Source: Sulfomarinibacter sp963741385 (GTDB lineage: Bacteria > Acidobacteriota > Thermoanaerobaculia > Thermoanaerobaculales > Sulfomarinibacteraceae). From it: DNA of 64,000 nt. This document shows, one piece after another, positions 34,866-45,708 of the stretch. A program made the position numbers and the translations under genes. Where the stretch lies: assembly GCA_963741385.1 (NCBI GenBank), contig CAVUHO010000014.1:186001-250000 (forward strand). The letters run 5' to 3'. The first letter of the stretch is position 1. Each line of letters opens with the position of its first letter. The notes below the pieces were generated by a model. The model worked only from the letters and a program-made list of their open reading frames with translations, did no database searches and was not told where the DNA came from.

Positions 34866-35845
34866 AACCACCCCTCCTCGAGCGCCATGCGCGCATGGTA
34901 GGTGATGAGGATATCGGCCCCGGCGCGGCGGAAGGCGTGCCAGTTTTCGAGCACCACCGCCCGTTCGTCGATCCAACCCCGTTCAGCAGCAGCCTTGACC
35001 ATCGAGTACTCGCCGGAGACGTTGTAGACCGCCAACGGCTGCGGGAAGGCCTCGCGCAGGTCGGCGATGATGTCGAGGAAGGCGAGGGCGGGTTTGACCA
35101 TCAGAATGTCGGCCCCCTCCTCGACATCGAGGGCAGCCTCGATCAAGGCCTCGCGGCGGTTGCGGGTGTCCATCTGGTGGGACTTTCTGTCGCCGTGGCT
35201 GGGGGCGGAGTTCGCGGCCTCCCGGAACGGACCGTAGTAGGCGGAAGCGTACTTGACCGAGTACGACATGATCGCGATATCAGAGAGCCCGTTGTCGTCG
35301 AGGGTCTCGCGGATCGCGCCGACGCGGCCGTCCATCATGTCCGACGGCGCCACCACGTCGGCGCCGGCCTGCGCGTGGGCCAGCGCCATGGCGGCGAGGT
35401 GGGGGAGGCTGGAGTCGTTGTCGATGCGGTCGTCGACAAGGAGGCCGCAGTGACCGTGGTCGGTGTAGGCGCAGAGGCAGACATCGGTCATGACCAGCAG
35501 GTCGTGGCCGAAGTTCTTTTTGAGGGCCGATACCGCTTGCGAGACCAGGTTGTCCTCGGTCGCCGCACCGTGTCCGTCCGGGCTCTTGACGTCGGCATCC
35601 GGCACCCCGAAGAGCAGCGCCGAACGGATGCCCAACTCGAGATCGCGGCCGACGGTCTCCACCAGCGTGTCGATCGACTGGTGGCTGATACCGGGCATGG
35701 CGCCGATGGGGTGTGAGATGCCGGTGCCGGGGACCACGAAGTGCGGCTGCACGAGCATTTTTGCATCGAGCCGCGTTTCGGCGACGAGATCGCGCATGAC
35801 CTGCGACCGGCGCAGGCGTCTGGGGCGGTTGATCAGATCGTACAT
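34862..35845 (-). CDS. hemB: Delta-aminolevulinic acid dehydratase (porphobilinogen synthase)
   Basis: Condenses two 5-aminolevulinates to porphobilinogen; 327 residues from the ATG at 35845 (MYDLINRPRRLRRSQ), which has GGAGG just upstream. Both Schiff-base lysine regions are seen (MSYSVKYASAYYGPFREA and MVKPALAFLDIIADL). The metal site DVCLCAYTDHGHCG has the cysteines of zinc-dependent enzymes. The start lies inside the end of hemD (13-base overlap) and the stop overlaps hemL by four bases, so the genes are translationally linked. Confidence 0.94.
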   Translation of the reverse strand: MYDLINRPRRLRRSQVMRDLVAETRLDAKMLVQPHFVVPGTGISHPIGAMPGISHQSIDTLVETVGRDLELGIRSALLFGVPDADVKSPDGHGAATEDNLVSQAVSALKKNFGHDLLVMTDVCLCAYTDHGHCGLLVDDRIDNDSSLPHLAAMALAHAQAGADVVAPSDMMDGRVGAIRETLDDNGLSDIAIMSYSVKYASAYYGPFREAANSAPSHGDRKSHQMDTRNRREALIEAALDVEEGADILMVKPALAFLDIIADLREAFPQPLAVYNVSGEYSMVKAAAERGWIDERAVVLENWHAFRRAGADILITYHARMALEEGWL

Positions 35846-36558
35846 AGTTCCTCCGCGAGAGATTCCATCGTTGGTTCGTGAGGTATGCGGCACTCGATAC
35901 CGAGACCGGACGCAGCCTGCTGAGTGGTGGTCCCGAGAGCCCAGTGCGGACACGGCAGCGGTCTGCCGCCGACCCCCTCGAGATAGAGGGCGGCGGATCG
36001 CGGCGATGTCAGCACCACCGCTTCGAGGCTCGGGCCGAGGGGTGGCAGTTCACGGGGAGGTGTCGGCACCATCCGGTAGACCATCACCGGCAGAACCGTG
36101 TGTCCGGCATCTTCGAGGATCTTCGGCAGCTCCGGGCGGCGCTCCTTGCCGCAGGCGAAGACCGCGAGCGCTTCCGGTTGCATCGCATTGACGAGCGCCT
36201 CGCCGAGACCGGCGCCGTTCCCGGGTCCCACCAGCCCCACCCTCAGACCCGCGTTCTCGGCGGCCCGTGCGGTCGATGCGCCAACGGCAGCGGCAGGCAG
36301 ATCCAACAGGCGCTCGAGTCCGCGCTCCCGGCAGCTCCGGATGAAACGTTCCGGGGCGCGGGGCGAGGCCAGGACAAGCCATGAGGTTGCCCCGATCTCC
36401 GGCAGGGCGTGCGAAACCGCCTGCCAACCGGGATCATCGACGATGTCTTCGAGCCGCAGCACCGGGTAGGGACGCAAGGTCAGATCACAGGCCGACAACA
36501 GCCCCTGCAGCTCGGCGCAGTCTGAAGGGTGTCTGGTAATCAACACGAACCGGCTCAC
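35833..36558 (-). CDS. hemD: Uroporphyrinogen-III synthase
   Basis: Closes hydroxymethylbilane to uroporphyrinogen III with inversion of ring D. The 241-residue protein is poorly conserved, as usual for HemD, but shows the two-domain pattern and the C-terminal VVLTSPRSAALYLEGVGG (TSP...A motif) and HWALGTTTQQAASGLG. The call rests partly on position between hemC and hemB. It overlaps the hemC stop by four bases. Confidence 0.88.
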   Translation of the reverse strand: MSRFVLITRHPSDCAELQGLLSACDLTLRPYPVLRLEDIVDDPGWQAVSHALPEIGATSWLVLASPRAPERFIRSCRERGLERLLDLPAAAVGASTARAAENAGLRVGLVGPGNGAGLGEALVNAMQPEALAVFACGKERRPELPKILEDAGHTVLPVMVYRMVPTPPRELPPLGPSLEAVVLTSPRSAALYLEGVGGRPLPCPHWALGTTTQQAASGLGIECRIPHEPTMESLAEELCTI

Positions 36559-37493
36559 GGAAGAACCACCTCAGGCAGTGCGAGGCGAAGCGCCTCGAAG
36601 CACACTCGGGCGGCGGTAGCGGGATCGGCCGCGGCGCCGCCGACGCGGGCGACGGTTGCGAGAGTGGCCTCATCGTCGATAGATCCAAGCACGGCCTGGA
36701 GGCGGATTCCGGTCTCCTCTTCCGTCGCCAGACAACCGAGGGGGAGGTGGCAGCCGCCGCCGAGCAGCGCGAGCAGGGTTCGTTCGGCCTCGACGCAGCG
36801 GGCAACAGAGGGGTCGTGGAGTTCGCGCAGACCCGAGCTCTCGGCCTCACCGGCCCGGGTCTCGATAGCCAGCGCCCCCTGTCCGGGGGCCGGCAGCATC
36901 GATTCGAAGGGGAGTTCGCGTGCGACCAGTCCCTCGAGATCCAGTTCCAGCCGGGCGACCCCGGCCGAAGCCAGCAGGATGGCGTCATACCCGCCCTCGC
37001 GCAGCTTGCGGACCCTCGTCGGGACGTTGCCGCGCAGCGCACGGATCTCGATGCCGGGAGACTGCGCCAGGGCCTGGGCCGCGCGGCGCAGTGACGAGGT
37101 GCCGAGGATCGTCCCGTCGGCCAGCCCGAGGGGGTCATCGGCGGACGGGGCCCCGGTGTCGGCACGAAGGAGCAGAAGGTCGGCCGGGTTGGCTCGTTCC
37201 GGGATCGCCGCGACCTCGAGCCCTCGAGGCTCCTCGGTGGGCAGGTCCTTGAGCGAGTGGACCACCAGATCGACGCGCCGCTCGAGCAGGGCGTCCTGCA
37301 GCTCTTTGGTGAAAAAGCCCTTGCCTTCCATCTTCCTGAAGGCGACATCCTGGATGCGGTCGCCCCGGGTCTTGATGATCTCGATGGTGCACCCGGTGCC
37401 CAACCGTTCGCCGATCATCCGTGCGACGTGGTTCGCCTGCCACAATGCGAGATCGGAGCCTCGCGTCCCGAGACGCAGATTTTGGGCGCTCAT
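36555..37493 (-). CDS. hemC: Porphobilinogen deaminase (hydroxymethylbilane synthase)
   Basis: Polymerises four porphobilinogens to hydroxymethylbilane; 312 residues. MSAQNLRLGTRGSDLALWQA is the classic N-terminus. LPAPGQGALAIETRAGE and the cofactor-binding cysteine in LGGGCHLPLGC are present, and VHSLKDLPTEEPRGL carries the active-site region. Overlaps hemA and hemD by four bases each. Confidence 0.95.
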   Translation of the reverse strand: MSAQNLRLGTRGSDLALWQANHVARMIGERLGTGCTIEIIKTRGDRIQDVAFRKMEGKGFFTKELQDALLERRVDLVVHSLKDLPTEEPRGLEVAAIPERANPADLLLLRADTGAPSADDPLGLADGTILGTSSLRRAAQALAQSPGIEIRALRGNVPTRVRKLREGGYDAILLASAGVARLELDLEGLVARELPFESMLPAPGQGALAIETRAGEAESSGLRELHDPSVARCVEAERTLLALLGGGCHLPLGCLATEEETGIRLQAVLGSIDDEATLATVARVGGAAADPATAARVCFEALRLALPEVVLP

Positions 37494-38800
37494 TCTTCCG
37501 AGTCCTCTTCAAACCCGTTGTTGCCGTCGAGGCCCTTCATGAAACCGTCGATGACCGCACTCGAGTGATGCCAGGCAGCACCCTTGAGTCCCTTGAGCGG
37601 CACCTGGACCATTCTCTTCGCCATGCCCTTGGCGAGACGCTCCACCGCTTTGCGGTCGCCGTCTCCGAGGTGTGACAATTCCTTGTTGAAGCTGTGGCGC
37701 ACGGCGCGGTCGGCCATCTCCATGTACGATTTCTGGAGGCTGCGGGCCGCCGGCGAGAGCGCGCGATCGAAGAGGTGACGTCGGAGGATTCCGAGCTGGT
37801 GTTCCACCAGTTTCTCGCACCGGTCCATCTCCTCCAGACGGCGCTGGCGGTTGATCTCGGCGGCCTCGTGCATTTCGTCGATGCCATGGACCGTCACCTT
37901 GGCCAGGGCGCCGGCGCTCGGATCGATATTGGGCGGCATGGCGAGGTCGATGACCAGCAGTTCCTGGCCCTTGGCAAGACGGTCGCGGACCGAGGCGATC
38001 CGGGGGCGGTCGAGGAGAGCCTCGCGGGACGAGGTCACGGCGATGATCGTGCCGACGGCAGGCGGCGTTTCGATCGCTTCCTTGAGGTCCATGGTCTCGG
38101 CGTTGGCCTCGTCGGCCACCATCTCCAGCGCACGGGCGGGTGTCCGGTTGGCGACGATCACGCGTCTTTCGGGGTCGCCGGTGCGCACCAGTCGCAACGC
38201 CTGCCGCGCCATCTCTCCCGCCCCGAGAATCAGCACCGGGCCGTCCGAGGTCGCGAGGTGTTCGTGGAGGGTCCGCTCGACCAGGGTCACGAGGGAAACC
38301 GGTCGCCTGGTCAGTTCGGTCTCGGTCCGGATCCTCTTGGCGAGGTGGAACGCCTCGTGGAAGGTCTGATCGAGAATTCCCCCGAGCAGCCCCGATTGGT
38401 GCGCGATCTCGTGGGCCTCCTTGGCCTGACCGGCGATCTGGGCTTCGCCGACCATCATCGAATCGAGGGCCGAGGTGACCCGAAAGAGGTGGCGGACCGC
38501 CGACCGTCCGAAGTGGACGTAGAGCCCATCGTCGTCGGGAAGTTGACACCCGCCGTCGGTGAGATCGGTCAGGCTCCGCCTGAGGTGGAAGAGAAGCGGG
38601 TTGGTGTGGATCCGGGTGTCGCCGCGGAAGTAGAACTCGACCCGGTTGCAGGTGCCGAGATAGACGAGTTCGGAAAAGCCTGCCAGACGCGCCAGTTCGA
38701 CGAGATTCTCACGCGGAAAATCGCCGGGAAGCGCTGCCGCTGCCAATGCCTCGACGGGGACGGTCCGATAGGACGCTCCGACAACACCGATCCGATCCAA
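37490..38800 (-). CDS. hemA: Glutamyl-tRNA reductase
   Basis: First enzyme of the C5 pathway; reduces glutamyl-tRNA to glutamate-1-semialdehyde with NADPH. The 436-residue protein has the catalytic cysteine in YLGTCNRVEFYF at about residue 50, the GEAQIAGQAKEAHE motif, the NADPH site ILGAGEMARQALRLV, and a C-terminal helical dimerisation domain. It is the first gene of the operon hemA-hemC-hemD-hemB-hemL-hemE-hemN and is divergent from sdhC (about 250 bases). HemA is the usual control point for haem, but no regulatory site was recognised upstream. Confidence 0.95.
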   Translation of the reverse strand: MDRIGVVGASYRTVPVEALAAAALPGDFPRENLVELARLAGFSELVYLGTCNRVEFYFRGDTRIHTNPLLFHLRRSLTDLTDGGCQLPDDDGLYVHFGRSAVRHLFRVTSALDSMMVGEAQIAGQAKEAHEIAHQSGLLGGILDQTFHEAFHLAKRIRTETELTRRPVSLVTLVERTLHEHLATSDGPVLILGAGEMARQALRLVRTGDPERRVIVANRTPARALEMVADEANAETMDLKEAIETPPAVGTIIAVTSSREALLDRPRIASVRDRLAKGQELLVIDLAMPPNIDPSAGALAKVTVHGIDEMHEAAEINRQRRLEEMDRCEKLVEHQLGILRRHLFDRALSPAARSLQKSYMEMADRAVRHSFNKELSHLGDGDRKAVERLAKGMAKRMVQVPLKGLKGAAWHHSSAVIDGFMKGLDGNNGFEEDSEE

Positions 38801-39048
38801 TACAGCCTCCCTCGCGCGATTCTACGCGAAAGCGCTTCGGCAATGAGTCACGCAGGGGTAAAACCCGCCCACGGCGGGACGAGTGGCTCTCTGGAGGGCG
38901 TTGATTCGGTCGCGCGGCGCAGCACCGCAAGATCTCCGCCGCAACGCCATTGAGAAATCGCGGCGGCCGGAGTAGCCTCTATCGACAACCGTCGGCGGCC
39001 AGACACGGCGCCGACCCCACACCAGCAGGAAGGGGTTCGAACCGCTCC

Positions 39049-39705
39049 ATGAATCAAGCCGTCGGGTACTTCAGTTCGACGCTGGGAAAAAAGGTCTTGA
39101 TGGCCGTCACCGGCATCATTCTCTTCGGGTTCGTGACGGGTCACATGCTGGGAAACCTGCAGATCTATCTCGGGGCCGAACGTCTCAACCACTACGCCGA
39201 GCTGCTGCAGTCCAACCAGCCCTTCTTGTGGGCGGTTCGATCTGTGCTGCTGTTCTGCGTCGGCGTCCATATCTGGGCGGCGGTGGTGATCTGGCTGCGG
39301 AACCGTTCGGCCCGCCCGGTCAAGTACAAGGTCTTCCGGCCACCGGGGTTGGACTACGCGGCGCGCACGATGGTGTGGAGCGGCCCGATCATCGCGCTCT
39401 TCATCATCTACCACCTGCTCGACTTCACGGTGGGCACGGCCAATCCAGATTTCATCAAAGGCGCCGTCTACCACAACGTCGTCGCCAGCTTCAGCAATCC
39501 GGTTATTGCCCTGATTTACATGGCAGCCAACCTGCTGTTGGCGTTCCACCTCTACCACGGTCTGTGGAGCCTGTTTCAGACTTTGGGCTGGGACCATCCG
39601 CGGTTCTCCTGGCTGCGCCGGGCCGCGGCGATCTTCTTTTCGGTGCTCATCGGCGCCGGCAACATCTCGATCCCGTTGGCCGTGCTGACGGGCATCGTGC
39701 ACTAG
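39049..39705 (+). CDS. sdhC: Succinate dehydrogenase/fumarate reductase cytochrome b subunit
   Basis: Membrane anchor of 218 residues from the ATG at 39049, with five hydrophobic helices. Conserved haem-ligand histidines appear in FVTGHMLGNLQIYLG, VGVHIWAAVV, IYHLLDFTVG and LAFHLYHGLWSLFQ, the pattern of B-type (Bacillus/Wolinella-like) subunits with two haems. It precedes sdhA by 12 bases. An upstream frame to 38950 is rejected as it lacks homology-like sequence. AGGAAGGGG lies somewhat far from the start. Confidence 0.9.
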   Translation: MNQAVGYFSSTLGKKVLMAVTGIILFGFVTGHMLGNLQIYLGAERLNHYAELLQSNQPFLWAVRSVLLFCVGVHIWAAVVIWLRNRSARPVKYKVFRPPGLDYAARTMVWSGPIIALFIIYHLLDFTVGTANPDFIKGAVYHNVVASFSNPVIALIYMAANLLLAFHLYHGLWSLFQTLGWDHPRFSWLRRAAAIFFSVLIGAGNISIPLAVLTGIVH

Positions 39706-39717
39706 GGAGGTGACGGA

Positions 39718-41627
<1,910 letters not shown>

Positions 41628-41631
<4 letters not shown>

Positions 41632-42398
41632 GGCTGACCCTGCATGTGTGGCGTCAGAAGAACGCCGGTGACAAGGGTGGGTTTTCCACCTACGAGCTCG
41701 AGGACGTCAGCACCCACATGTCGTTTCTCGAGATGATCGATGTCCTCAACCAGGATCTGATCGCCAAGGGCGAAGGACCGATCGCCTTTGATCACGACTG
41801 CCGTGAAGGCGTCTGCGGCACCTGCGGCTTTGTCATCAACGGCGTCGCCCACGGCCACCAGAAGGGGAGCACCATCTGCCAGCTCCACATGCGTCACTTC
41901 TCCGATGGTGACGAGATCACGATCGAGCCGTTCCGGGCCAAGGCCTTCCCGATCGTCAAGGACCTGGTGGTCGACCGGTCGGCCTTCGACCGGATCATCC
42001 AGGCCGGCGGCTTCATTACGATTCGCACCGGTAGCGCGCCCGATGCGAACGCGATCCCGATTCCCACCGACACCCTGGAGCACGCGGTGGACTTTGCCGA
42101 GTGCATCGGCTGCGGGGCCTGCGTCGCCTCCTGCCCGAACGGTGCGGCGATGCTCTTTGTCGGGGCCAAGATCTCACACCTCGGCCTCTTGCCCCAGGGC
42201 CAGCCGGAGCGCGCGCGGCGAGCACTGAAGATGGTGGAGGCGATGGAACGCGAGGCATTCGGCGCCTGCACCAACTACAAGTCATGCGAAGCGGTGTGCC
42301 CCAAGGAGATCTCGATCTCCGGCATCGCGCGAATGAACAAGGACTTTCGGCGCGCGTCTCTGGCGGGTTCCACGCCCGCCCACGGCAAAAAGCGCTAG
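41628..42398 (+). CDS. sdhB: Succinate dehydrogenase/fumarate reductase iron-sulfur subunit
   Basis: Electron-transfer subunit of 256 residues. Start ATG 41628 overlaps the sdhA stop (ATGA) with AGAGGAG upstream. Cluster ligands are visible: CREGVCGTCGFVING for [2Fe-2S], CIGCGACVASCPNGA for [4Fe-4S] and CTNYKSCEAVCPKEIS for [3Fe-4S]. It completes the sdhCAB operon; there is no sdhD, as expected for B-type enzymes. Confidence 0.93.
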
Positions 42399-42424
42399 CG
42401 CGGGCGCGCGGTTGGGGCGACAGG

Positions 42425-42592
42425 TCACAGCAAGGCTGTGATGATGATCCCTGCGACCATGATGAGGATTGCCCCGCCGAGAACGGCCATGGCTATCTCA
42501 CCGGCGCTGTACTTCGCGCTCAGCTTCTTCAGAGGTCTTGCGCCCGGTTGAGGCCGGTGCGTTATCTTCTTCGTTCGCTTCTTCTTCCCCAT
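42425..42592 (-). CDS. Small basic membrane protein, 55 residues
   Basis: Short frame starting MGKKKRTKKITHRP, with a lysine/arginine-rich N-terminus and one C-terminal membrane helix (about residues 35-55: AVLGGAILIMVAGIIITALL). It is convergent with sdhB, 26 bases away. The charge and helix layout look like a genuine single-pass small membrane protein with a cytosolic basic tail; similar short proteins occur in Acidobacteriota-like genomes as hypotheticals. Upstream on the minus strand is only weakly purine-rich (GTGAGCC). Function unknown. Confidence 0.55.
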   Translation of the reverse strand: MGKKKRTKKITHRPQPGARPLKKLSAKYSAGEIAMAVLGGAILIMVAGIIITALL

Positions 42593-42598
42593 GGCTCA

Positions 42599-43039
42599 CT
42601 CATTGTAGCGCGGCGGCCGGAATAGATGGTTCCGCGGTTCGTAGTGATTGGCGCCATGGAGATTGTGAAGACACTGCCGGGGCGGGTCGGATTGAAAATC
42701 CGAAATCCGAAATACCGAAACGGTGAGGGGCTGCCCCGGGGTCCCTGACCCCGGAGACAACCACGAAAAGGTGGGTATAATGGTGGGCACTCAAGGATGG
42801 GTATTTGATGGTTGGAGGCGGAAAATCCGCCCGAGCAAGGTGGGCATGCCGCCGGCCCTTGAAGCCTTCCGGACTCCCTCGTACGAAAACGAGCAGGGAT
42901 TTTGGACCGATAACGACATGGCGATTTATTCATACGCAATTCTCGTGCCGGGGTTTACATCGATTTGAATCGGCAGATTGCGTCCAAATGGCACGCTCGG
43001 GTGTCACGATGTCCGATGTGAGTAACAAGGAGGCCTGAA
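42599..43039 (+). other. Intergenic region before the SPFH cluster
   Basis: Holds a short period-7 array (42696-42720), a GGGGTC/GACCCC hairpin near 42740-42752, a TATAAT at 42776-42781 without a good -35, and GGAGG before the ATG at 43040. A frame from 42780 is open to 42968 but shows no protein-like features. The putative start of SPFH-cluster transcription is therefore near 42788. Confidence 0.4.
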
Positions 43040-43561
43040 ATGAACGACGGTATGGAACGGGCGCGCCAGCGCCGGAACATCCTCGAGGAGTTGGGCGCAA
43101 AGATACCCGGTTTCAAGGGTTACCTCGAGGCCGAGCTTCGCCGGGATGTCGACAAGATGCAGCGAGACTGGCTTGCCGCACAGGTCGACCGTGCCCGCTT
43201 CGCGGTCAACGGCAAGATCCGCGCCTGGACCAAAGCCGGAAGGCTCGATGTTCTGTCGACTGCGGGCAGCGTCGAAAAGGCCCTGGACCGTCTGGCCAAC
43301 CGCATCCGCCATGCCGATTACGGTTCGTCGGGGTTCTTCGATGCGGTGAAAATCGGCCAGGACGAACTCGAGGCGATCTACGCATTCGATCTCGCCCTGA
43401 GTGAGAATGTGGAGTACCTCGCGGTTCAGGTGGAGCAGCTGCCGGAGACCGCCGACGAGGACATGGTGAACCGCCTGTACGACGCGGTGCAGTCGGCGGA
43501 CCGCAGGTTTGACGAGCGGGCAACGGTCTTCGAAGACGTGACGCACAAGGGAGGCAAGTGA
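43040..43561 (+). CDS. Helical protein of unknown function, first gene of the SPFH cluster
   Basis: Soluble, almost entirely alpha-helical protein of 173 residues with many charged residues (LGAKIPGFKGYLEAELRRDV; YDAVQSADRRFDERATVF). I do not recognise a named family. It has no signal peptide or membrane segment. A strong GGAGG precedes the start, and its stop overlaps the next start by one base, so it is coupled to the SPFH gene. In Bacillus the comparable ydjFGHI operon begins with a helical PspA-like protein, so this gene may fill a similar place; sequence similarity to PspA is not evident. Confidence 0.75.
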   Translation: MNDGMERARQRRNILEELGAKIPGFKGYLEAELRRDVDKMQRDWLAAQVDRARFAVNGKIRAWTKAGRLDVLSTAGSVEKALDRLANRIRHADYGSSGFFDAVKIGQDELEAIYAFDLALSENVEYLAVQVEQLPETADEDMVNRLYDAVQSADRRFDERATVFEDVTHKGGK

Positions 43562-44634
43562 TGGCGCAGACTCTGGAAGTTCTCGAGCACTACGATCCCA
43601 CAGGGGAAGAGATCGTCTACCGGTTCCCGCAGTCGGGCAGCGCCGAAATCAAGCTCGGCGCGCAACTCGTGGTTCACGAGGCCCAGGAGGCGGTGCTCTA
43701 CCGCGACGGCAAGGCGCTGGACGTCTTCGGGCCCGGCCGCCACACCCTGAGCACACAGAACATCCCGTTGCTCACCAAGCTGTTGGCGTTGCCGTTCGGC
43801 GGGACATCTCCGTTCCGGGTGGCTGTGGTCTTCGTCAACAAACGGACCTTTATCGACCAGAAGTGGGGTACGCGCGAACCGGTCGTGTTCCGTGACTCCG
43901 AGCTCGGAATGGTCCGGCTGCGGGCGTTCGGCGTTTACGCGTACCGCATCCAGGACAGCCAGCTCTTCGTCAACACCGTGGTCGGCTCGCAAGGGCTCTT
44001 CGAGACCACGCGGCTGCAGGACTTCTACCGCGACATCATCGTATCGCGCCTCAACGACCTTCTGGGCGAGACCCTCAAGACGATCTTCGATCTCCCGAAA
44101 TACTACGACGAGCTCGCAACCGCCTCCAAGGCACGGGTGGCCGAGGACTTCGGCAAGTATGGCGTCGATCTGACGGATTTCTACGTCAACTCCATCACGC
44201 CTCCCGACGAGGTGCAGCAGAAGATGGACGAGCGTGCGGCCATGGGTGCCGTGGGGGACATGAACACCTACATGCAGTTCAAGGCGGCGCAGGCGATCCA
44301 GGACGCCGCCAAGGGCGGCGGCGGCGCGGGTGGCGAAGGCGGCGCGGCGAGCGCCGGCATGGGTCTCGGCCTCGGCGCAGGGTTCGGCGCCATGATGCCG
44401 GGAATGATCGCCAACGCCATGCAGCAGGCACAGCAGGGGGGCGGCGGTGCAGCCGCGGGTGCTGCGGCAGCCGCGGGTACCTTCTGCTCGGAATGCGGCA
44501 AGGGAGTTCCGGCCGGCGCCAGGTTCTGTCCGGGCTGCGGGCATCCGCAGACGGGGGGCGGTTGTCCGGGCTGCGGAAAACCGGTTCCCGAAGGCTCGAA
44601 GTTCTGTCCGCACTGTGGGACCAAACAGGGATAG
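43561..44634 (+). CDS. SPFH-domain protein with C-terminal double zinc ribbon (YdjI-like)
   Basis: 358 residues from ATG 43561 (GGGAGG six bases upstream). Residues 1-250 form an SPFH/band-7-type domain (GAQLVVHEAQEAVLYRDGK; LGETLKTIFDLPKYYDELA; VDLTDFYVNSITPPDEVQ). A Gly/Ala-rich linker at about 255-305 follows, then two zinc ribbons (FCSECGKGVPAGARFCPGCG; CPGCGKPVPEGSKFCPHCG). There is no transmembrane segment, as in the virion-core-protein-like/YdjI group. SPFH proteins assemble on membranes; the ribbons may recruit the ribbon partners encoded next door. Confidence 0.85.
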   Translation: MAQTLEVLEHYDPTGEEIVYRFPQSGSAEIKLGAQLVVHEAQEAVLYRDGKALDVFGPGRHTLSTQNIPLLTKLLALPFGGTSPFRVAVVFVNKRTFIDQKWGTREPVVFRDSELGMVRLRAFGVYAYRIQDSQLFVNTVVGSQGLFETTRLQDFYRDIIVSRLNDLLGETLKTIFDLPKYYDELATASKARVAEDFGKYGVDLTDFYVNSITPPDEVQQKMDERAAMGAVGDMNTYMQFKAAQAIQDAAKGGGGAGGEGGAASAGMGLGLGAGFGAMMPGMIANAMQQAQQGGGGAAAGAAAAAGTFCSECGKGVPAGARFCPGCGHPQTGGGCPGCGKPVPEGSKFCPHCGTKQG

Positions 44635-44640
44635 CTCGCG

Positions 44641-45390
44641 GTGAGCGTCGCGTGTACCCAGTGCGGGGCGAGCATCGAGCCGCGCGCCGGCGAACGACTG
44701 CTCGAGTGCCCTTATTGCGACACCGCCCTGGTGGTGGATGGCGGCGCTACGTTGATTCACGAGGTGATGGTGCCGACCGTGACGATGGAACAGGTCCCGG
44801 CCCACCTGCGGCGGTTTCTCGGCGGGACCTCGACCATTGCTGATCTCGACAAGAAGGCGCGGCTCGAGCCGGCACAGCTGCAGTACTTTCCGTTCTGGGC
44901 CTTCACGGTGGCCGGGGCCAAAGGTGAAAAGATCATCCTGCAACCCGCGGCGCCGTCGAGCCTCCAGGGGCTGCAGGGCTTGGAGTTGCCGGCCGGGAGC
45001 ACCCGGCCGATGCGCCGCGAGGTGATCGGCGAAGTGCCGGTCGTCGAACCGGAGGTCCCGCTGGAGACCGCCCGCGATTGGCTGATGGCGAAACAGGGCG
45101 AAGTCGAGGTGCGGCAGACGGTGCTCTACCACCTCCCCATGTACCGGACCCCGTACTCCTGGCAGGGGAGGACCTACCAGGCGGCGGTGGACGCGGTTTC
45201 GGGAAAGGTCTTTCCCGCCGATTTCCCTGCCAAGGCCGAGTCGCCCTTCATCGGGGTGGCGGTGCTCGCCCTGGTCGTTTTCGGTCTCGAAGGTCTGATC
45301 ATCCAGAACCTCTTCGTCAAGCTGTTCGTCTATCTCGTGTCGGCGGTGCCGATTCTCGGCATCGCCTGGATCACGTCGCGGAAAGTCTGA
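44641..45390 (+). CDS. Zinc-ribbon membrane protein, two C-terminal helices
   Basis: 249 residues. N-terminal ribbon CTQCGASIEPRAGERLLECP followed by YCDTALVV supplies four cysteines. A middle beta-rich domain includes LQYFPFWAFTVAGAKGEKII and a repeat-like motif LYHLPMYRTPYSWQGRTYQA then AVDAVSGKVFPADFP. Two hydrophobic helices (about 200-245) anchor the C-terminus. The second motif is shared with the next zinc-ribbon gene (YYPLWVVRYGFREQTYQVLV, DAEGGGIAYGKAP), so the proteins are probably paralogues. No known enzymatic site. Confidence 0.75.
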   Translation: MSVACTQCGASIEPRAGERLLECPYCDTALVVDGGATLIHEVMVPTVTMEQVPAHLRRFLGGTSTIADLDKKARLEPAQLQYFPFWAFTVAGAKGEKIILQPAAPSSLQGLQGLELPAGSTRPMRREVIGEVPVVEPEVPLETARDWLMAKQGEVEVRQTVLYHLPMYRTPYSWQGRTYQAAVDAVSGKVFPADFPAKAESPFIGVAVLALVVFGLEGLIIQNLFVKLFVYLVSAVPILGIAWITSRKV

Positions 45391-45392
45391 CG

Positions 45393-45708
45393 GTGAATGA
45401 GGAATGAGGAATTGAGGAATTAGGAATGGCCACCCAACCCCCCGCCGACAATCAGCACCCGGGTGTTCAGGGTGGGTGGGACCGCGTGCGGCGGAGGTGC
45501 CTGGCATCCGGCCCGTCCGACGGGCTGCGTGCCTGGCATCCTCTCGGGAAGGTCGTACGGAAACGAGCCGCGTGCGGCGGAGGTGCCATTTTCAATATTG
45601 TTGGAAGCACGAAAACTCTGTCGGCAGGACGACTCGGGCCAACAATGTTGAAGGTGGCTCCTCCCGGGAAGCGCGCTCTGATACGAGCCGCGTGCGGCAG
45701 GGGTCGCC
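45393..45708. repeat. Repeat-filled gap in the SPFH cluster
   Basis: Begins with GAGGAAT-like units (45393-45426) seven bases from the preceding stop. Several GTGCGGCGGAGGTGCC units follow, then an inverted-repeat element at 45583-45672 whose arms are GAGGTGCCATTTTCAATATT and, inverted, AACAATGTTGAAGGTGGCTC. A second copy of this element is at 47625-47716. No gene seen. Confidence 0.8.

Noticed and set aside
42780..42968. Short plus-strand frame before the SPFH cluster
   Set aside because: No ribosome-binding site, overlaps the predicted -10, no protein-like pattern.
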